Source: Daedaleopsis sinensis (Eukaryota > Basidiomycota > Agaricomycetes > Polyporales > Polyporaceae). Taken from it: a stretch of 64,000 nt of DNA. The DNA lies in assembly GCA_033807695.1 (NCBI GenBank), contig CM066306.1:1426001-1490000 (forward strand), read 5' to 3'. The notes below the pieces were generated by a model that saw only the letters and a program-made list of their open reading frames with translations, searched no databases and had not been told where the DNA came from. The translations under genes were made by a program, and so were the position numbers. This document shows, one piece after another, positions 60,303-64,000 of this stretch (the stretch's first letter is position 1; each line of letters begins with the position of its first letter).

Positions 60303-60875
60303 ATGTCGGAAGGTGCATGCCGACTGCGTTTCAGACCAGCATCACCATATCCTCAGTTGATAGGGAACTTCACATAAAAAGCGATTTGTTCATTGGATCT
60401 ATCCTCTACCAAGCTCCGACGGACCATTCACGCAGGCTAGGTATCGACCATCGAAGCATGCTTCCCACAAACTGTGAATCGAGTTGTCGAAGCTGAACTC
60501 AATCCCATAGTATGCGAGCGAAGGCCAGTCCGACGATCGCGAGCACGAGGAACTACTCCTACGTCCCTTGCAGGGAGTACAGATACCGGTGCCGACATGC
60601 CCTCCTCTGCAAGCGAGTGCCCACCTGCCAGCGATCACATGCATGCAGACCAAGTCGCAGTCAGAAAATGAGAACGGATTCCGTGTGACCTTACTCGCGG
60701 GATAGGTAGCGAACGCAATCCCACTCGCAGTAAGTGTGCTATAGCCTTCATTATCCTATACTACTAGAACACGCTCTGGCTACACAAGTAACATTTTGGC
60801 CCCACTATGGGCTGCAGCGGGTATAACGAAAGGAGGGGAAGTGGGGGGTATCGGGGGGTATACATAACGTAGGTA
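60303..60875. other. Intergenic, no supported gene
   Basis: 570 nt with short frames only, between convergent transcripts. Confidence 0.45.
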
Positions 60876-61412
60876 CTAGTGCTGTTGCCCATAGCCAGAG
60901 TGCGAGAACTGCAAGCGATACTCCCATTGTCCGCGCGGTCGGTGCAGAGGGAAGAGGATGTTGCACTCCGAGGGGTGGATCTGCCCGCCGACTTGGCCGT
61001 GGGCTTGGCAGTCGTTGAGCACGGACTGGAGGTACCCGCCGCAGTTGATGCCCGCCTGCAGGCCCATGCCCTTGTCGCCGCAGACGTCGACTTTGCACGA
61101 GTTCCATTCGGCCACGGTGGTGCATTTTGAATGGCCGCCGTTCGTTTGTGTGCAGCTGCCGCTGACCTTCTTTAGGGCCATCAGGCAGTCGTACGCCAGC
61201 GGGCTCCCGCTGCTCGTCTGGCATATGGGCGCCACCTTGTCATTGGGGCAGGCTGGGGTACGTGAGAGGATGGTCAGCACGGTGGCCAAAGTCCACAAGT
61301 GGGAGAGCGAATCGATCGAAACTAAACACTCACTCTCGGCGAGCGACATGCCTTGGACGACGCCGATCCAGGCAATTGCAATGGTGCAGATAGTGGCCCA
61401 GAGGTGAAGCAT
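60876..61412 (-). CDS. Small secreted cysteine-rich protein
   Basis: Two exons on the minus strand, 61412-61334 and 61252-60876, give 151 residues. A signal peptide (MLHLWATICTIAIAWIG, then VVQG) is followed by a mature part with ten cysteines, enough for five disulfides: CPNDKVAPICQTSSGSPL, then DCLMALKKVSGSC, KCTTVAEWNSC, VCGDKG, NCGGYLQ, NDC and ECN. The TSSGSPL followed by a TNG and a CTT segment recalls a widespread family of fungal small secreted proteins of unknown function. The tail after the last Cys is aromatic and polar (RLQFSHSGYGQQH). It could act in interaction with other organisms or in the wall, but no function is shown. A broken relative lies 1.4 kb away on the same strand. 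Confidence 0.78.
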   Translation of the reverse strand: MLHLWATICTIAIAWIGVVQGMSLAESECLVSIDSLSHLWTLATVLTILSRTPACPNDKVAPICQTSSGSPLAYDCLMALKKVSGSCTQTNGGHSKCTTVAEWNSCKVDVCGDKGMGLQAGINCGGYLQSVLNDCQAHGQVGGQIHPSECNILFPLHRPRGQWEYRLQFSHSGYGQQH

Positions 61413-62829
61413 AATGAGTGAATACGGCGAGGACGAGGACGAGGCCCAAGGCTGGAACTGCAAGTGAACTACTGGTCAGAAGAGGTTCAATGTCAAATAT
61501 TTGTAGGAGCCCTCACCTGGGACGAGGGCGCAAGGCGGATAGGAGATGCCTGAGTTCCTCTCCGACGATGCGAGTATTTGAAGGATCCGTGTGTGTACTT
61601 CAGCTTCCTCGAATGTGTACGTGAAACTGTTGGTTGAACGTTGAACGGTCTCACTAGTTGCGGCGAGACTTCCGCTCGATTGATATGCCTATGCTTCTGT
61701 CTGCCCCCGCATTACTCAGTAGTACAATATGTGGCACAGAAAATGCTCAGGTTGGTTCCACCATCGTCCTACATTCAATGGTTCATCAAATCAGAAGCGT
61801 ACCTCGGATTTGTCCAATCCCGCATACCTATCAGACGTACGTACGTGCATCTATTGAATTCACAAGGGAGTTGAACAAGTCATTAGAGAATAACGAAGCC
61901 ATGCTAATTGATTGATCAGTCCATTAGAATCGCATTCTGTTCGTGAGAACGATGTTCCAGACAGCCCCACAGAGACTCTTGGAATTGCACTTTTCCCGAC
62001 ATCACCTGAAACGTCCGGTGATCATAACATATAGTACTGCTCGGCGCTCAGCGCGAGTCAGTGCTGAGTACTTATGTACTCAGTCTTCTCATCATCGTCT
62101 CGGGACTCACTCGCGCACTCGTGTTTGGACTACGACTGCTCAATTCTTGTGGGCCGTTTCGAAACGCGATAAGAGGTCCGGATCAAGCCGCCTTCAAGGC
62201 ATTCACGTAATATTTCGTGCTCCGTTTTGAGAAGATCAAGAACAAAGTGGACGCTAGTGGACGGTGGTCTCGCACGACGCACCCGTCCATCGTAGTAGTC
62301 GCCCGCACCCCATGGCCATGGGTAGCGTAGTGGGATAGTACGAGACCAGGTAAACGAAGGGCACTTTGTCGACATTCTGTGACCATCGCCGTGAAGTGTA
62401 GAGGGTACAAAGAGTCAAAATCTAACCTAGCTATGACTTTATCTCGCGTTTCTTCAGACGCGGGACAACCAAGCTAAGCGCCATCATATTCGAGGAGTGT
62501 TCGGACTCGTTCGAGAGTGGCTCGGGACGTGCCATCCATCGGCTCCCTGACTTTGCTGATGATCATCGTGTTTCTCATCTCCGCGAGCACTGGTGATCAC
62601 AATATAGTCAGGAATTCCTCCACATACTATCTTGACAGGCTTGTGTATGTATGTCAGCGCGCGCCGGCGGAGGTCAAGTTGAGAAGCCCGGAAAACTCGA
62701 AGACGGGTGCTTGATCTCAGAAAGGCATGCGGGAAGCAAGCGATTGTGATTAACAGTCCTGCGTCTTCCGATTACCGTCAGCCTACTGGTGTAACACAGG
62801 CTCTCGACGAGATTAGTAGTGCGGCCGGC
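61413..62829. other. Intergenic with a MITE-end relic
   Basis: No gene is supported. The left part is the promoter of the secreted-protein gene. The only structure noted is the repeat relic at 62136-62168. Confidence 0.45.
62136..62168 (+). repeat. Single diverged terminal repeat of the MITE family
   Basis: CTGCTC, AATTCTTG, then GGGCCGTTTCGAAACGC match the end of the element at 21467-21940, with one substitution (T for A before GGGCC) and a gap of several bases. No matching opposite end is visible within the next kilobase, so this is a truncated or solo end. Confidence 0.65.
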
Positions 62830-63116
62830 CCGAAGTGAGGGGAAGAGGATATTGCACTTCGTGAGGTATATCTGCTGTTCCAACTGTTGAGCACGGACGT
62901 CCAACTGGAGGTACCCGCCGCAGTCGATGTCCAGGAGCAGGCTCAGGCTGACGTCGCCGCAGACACGACCTTGCACGTGTTCCATGTCGCCGCGGGGAAG
63001 CATTTGGAAGGTCCGTCGCAATTTCTCCTGCTTGCAGCGGCCGGATATCTGCCGGGGGGGTTACTTGACAATCGGACCCTAGCGGGCTCCCGCCACTCGT
63101 CCCGCGCATGTACAAC
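62830..63116 (-). pseudogene. Frameshifted paralogue of the secreted cysteine-rich gene
   Basis: Reading on the minus strand, TSGGSPLGSDC, then SKC with WNTCKV, then DCGGYLQ and KCNILFP align in order with the intact copy at 60876-61252, but they fall in different frames. Relative to the intact copy one base is missing just after the WNTCKV segment, and the stretch before it is shortened and altered. The GGCGGGTACCTCCAG block is identical in both. The first exon is not recognisable. It is a tandem duplicate in the same orientation that has lost its frame. Confidence 0.75.
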
Positions 63117-63940
63117 TCGGACAACAAGGGGAGCGACGCACCGGAGCTGGAGAGCAGCGTGGTCAGCGCGAGCCATCGCAGGAGACGAGAACGGCCCCCG
63201 TGATATCATGCACCGAGCATCGAGCCCATGGCTCGAGGCATAGGTGTCCCCGGGCAAGCTCAAGCTGGCCAAGGAAAGAAGGCCCTCCTCTCCCCGCGTG
63301 TGCCCGTCCAAATACCTCGCGGAGCTTGGTGTCCCTGTTCGAACCCGAACCTTCACAGCTGCGCGCGCAGCGCATCGGGTAACCGCTTGCCGCAGCCCGC
63401 GGACGAGCCCGAGCCCGAGCAATGTCGGTCAGCGGTCACTGTCAGCCACGGCAGACGAGGATAAGTGGGAACACCTCACCTATTCCAAGTTCCGAGTCGC
63501 TGGCAGCCTGAGCCTGAGCCTCGCGCCCCGGGCCCGAAGAAGCGTTACGTCGACGGTCCACGGGCTCGCTGCCGAGGCGGGGGTCGAGATCGCTGGCGGT
63601 ACGTCATCGTCGACGTCGAGGGAGGCTGCGCTGCACGAGAACGAGCGAGGGGAGAGATCGCGATCAGTGAGGGCAAATGCGACGCGCGGACGACGACGAG
63701 GAACATGCTTATGTGACACGCCTGGTCCCGGTCAGGGCTAGTCCGGGCTGGTCGAGTCAGCTGCAGCCTGCAGGGCGCCGCGGCGGGACGCTGAGAGCCT
63801 GAGACGGACCAGCGGACGTGCGACGCCGACATTGACTCATTGACTGCAGCGCCGGGCCCTGTTCGGCGAGTGACGATGCGCGAGGACCGTGTCTTACATG
63901 CGGATGCGGATGCGCAGAGGTCGTCTTGGAGCTTCTGTCC
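63117..63940. other. Intergenic, no supported gene
   Basis: GC-rich with chance frames on both strands and no motif. Confidence 0.4.
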
Positions 63941-64000
63941 TCACGCGGGACGCTTCCGCTTCCCCGCGCCGGCCGCGGGTCGAGGCTTGTGCCCCAGGGC
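63941..64000 (-). CDS. Possible C-terminal end of a gene running off the window
   Basis: On the minus strand the window edge is open for 19 codons and ends with a basic tail, GHKPRPAAGAGKRKRPA, then TGA. Such tails are common at protein ends, but with so little sequence this may be chance. Confidence 0.25.
   Translation of the reverse strand, partial: ALGHKPRPAAGAGKRKRPA

Overview
This is a eukaryotic window, most likely from a wood-decaying agaricomycete (basidiomycete) fungus. The evidence is many short introns of about 50-70 nt with GT...CTNA/CTGAC...AG signals, genes packed on both strands, and a gene set typical of this group: an AA9 polysaccharide monooxygenase, a CBM1 secreted protein, a GH18 chitinase, a New1/Elf1-type ABCF ATPase and a fungal homeobox factor. 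Having both CBM1 and AA9 fits a white-rot-like habit; that last step is inference. I rebuilt all gene models by hand from reading frame, splice sites and recalled family motifs, without alignments.

Layout from the left. 0-5 kb (+): a coiled-coil protein with a J-like HPDRW tail (5' end outside the window), a CBM1 secreted protein, and a membrane-anchored GH18 chitinase. 5-7 kb: non-coding, with clustered stem-loops and a telomere-like patch. 7.2-11.5 kb (-): an NDR-family kinase with an N-terminal CRIB motif and 17 exons, divergent from a homeobox gene (+, 12.5-14 kb). 16.5-17.9 kb (-): AA9 LPMO. 19.6-21 kb (-): a single-pass Ser/Pro-rich membrane protein. 21.5-21.9 kb: a TA-flanked MITE. 22.3-26.8 kb (+): NEW1/Elf1-like ABCF ATPase. 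28-29 kb (-): C2H2 factor. 30.4-31.1 kb (-): BolA protein with a mitochondrial-type leader.

Right half: 31-35.5 kb is gene-poor. 35.5-36.3 kb (+) holds a Clr2-like protein and 36.8-38.6 kb (+) an unrecognised helical protein behind two MluI boxes. 39.4-40.4 kb (-) is a secreted CREG-like protein and 40.6-44.0 kb (-) is DNA ligase I. A His/Ser-rich C2H2 factor (+, 46.1-47.0 kb) converges on NAA50 (-, 47.3-48.0 kb). 48-57 kb has no confident gene, only scattered spliceable ORFs. 57-58 kb (-) is an unrecognised conserved-looking protein. 58.9-60.3 kb (+) has two weak spliced models, one with a WD-like C-terminus. 60.9-61.4 kb (-) is a cysteine-rich secreted protein, with a frameshifted relative at 62.8-63.1 kb.

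There is no operon or dedicated gene cluster. The chitinase, CBM1 protein, LPMO and secreted proteins act on polymers or outside the cell; the kinase, homeobox, zinc-finger and Clr2-like genes are regulatory; NEW1, ligase, NAA50 and BolA are housekeeping. The most unusual layer is splicing: several micro-exons of 12-32 nt (two of just 12 nt), three GC-AG introns and one apparent GA-AG intron, some lying at catalytic motifs or arranged so that mis-splicing gives an immediate stop.
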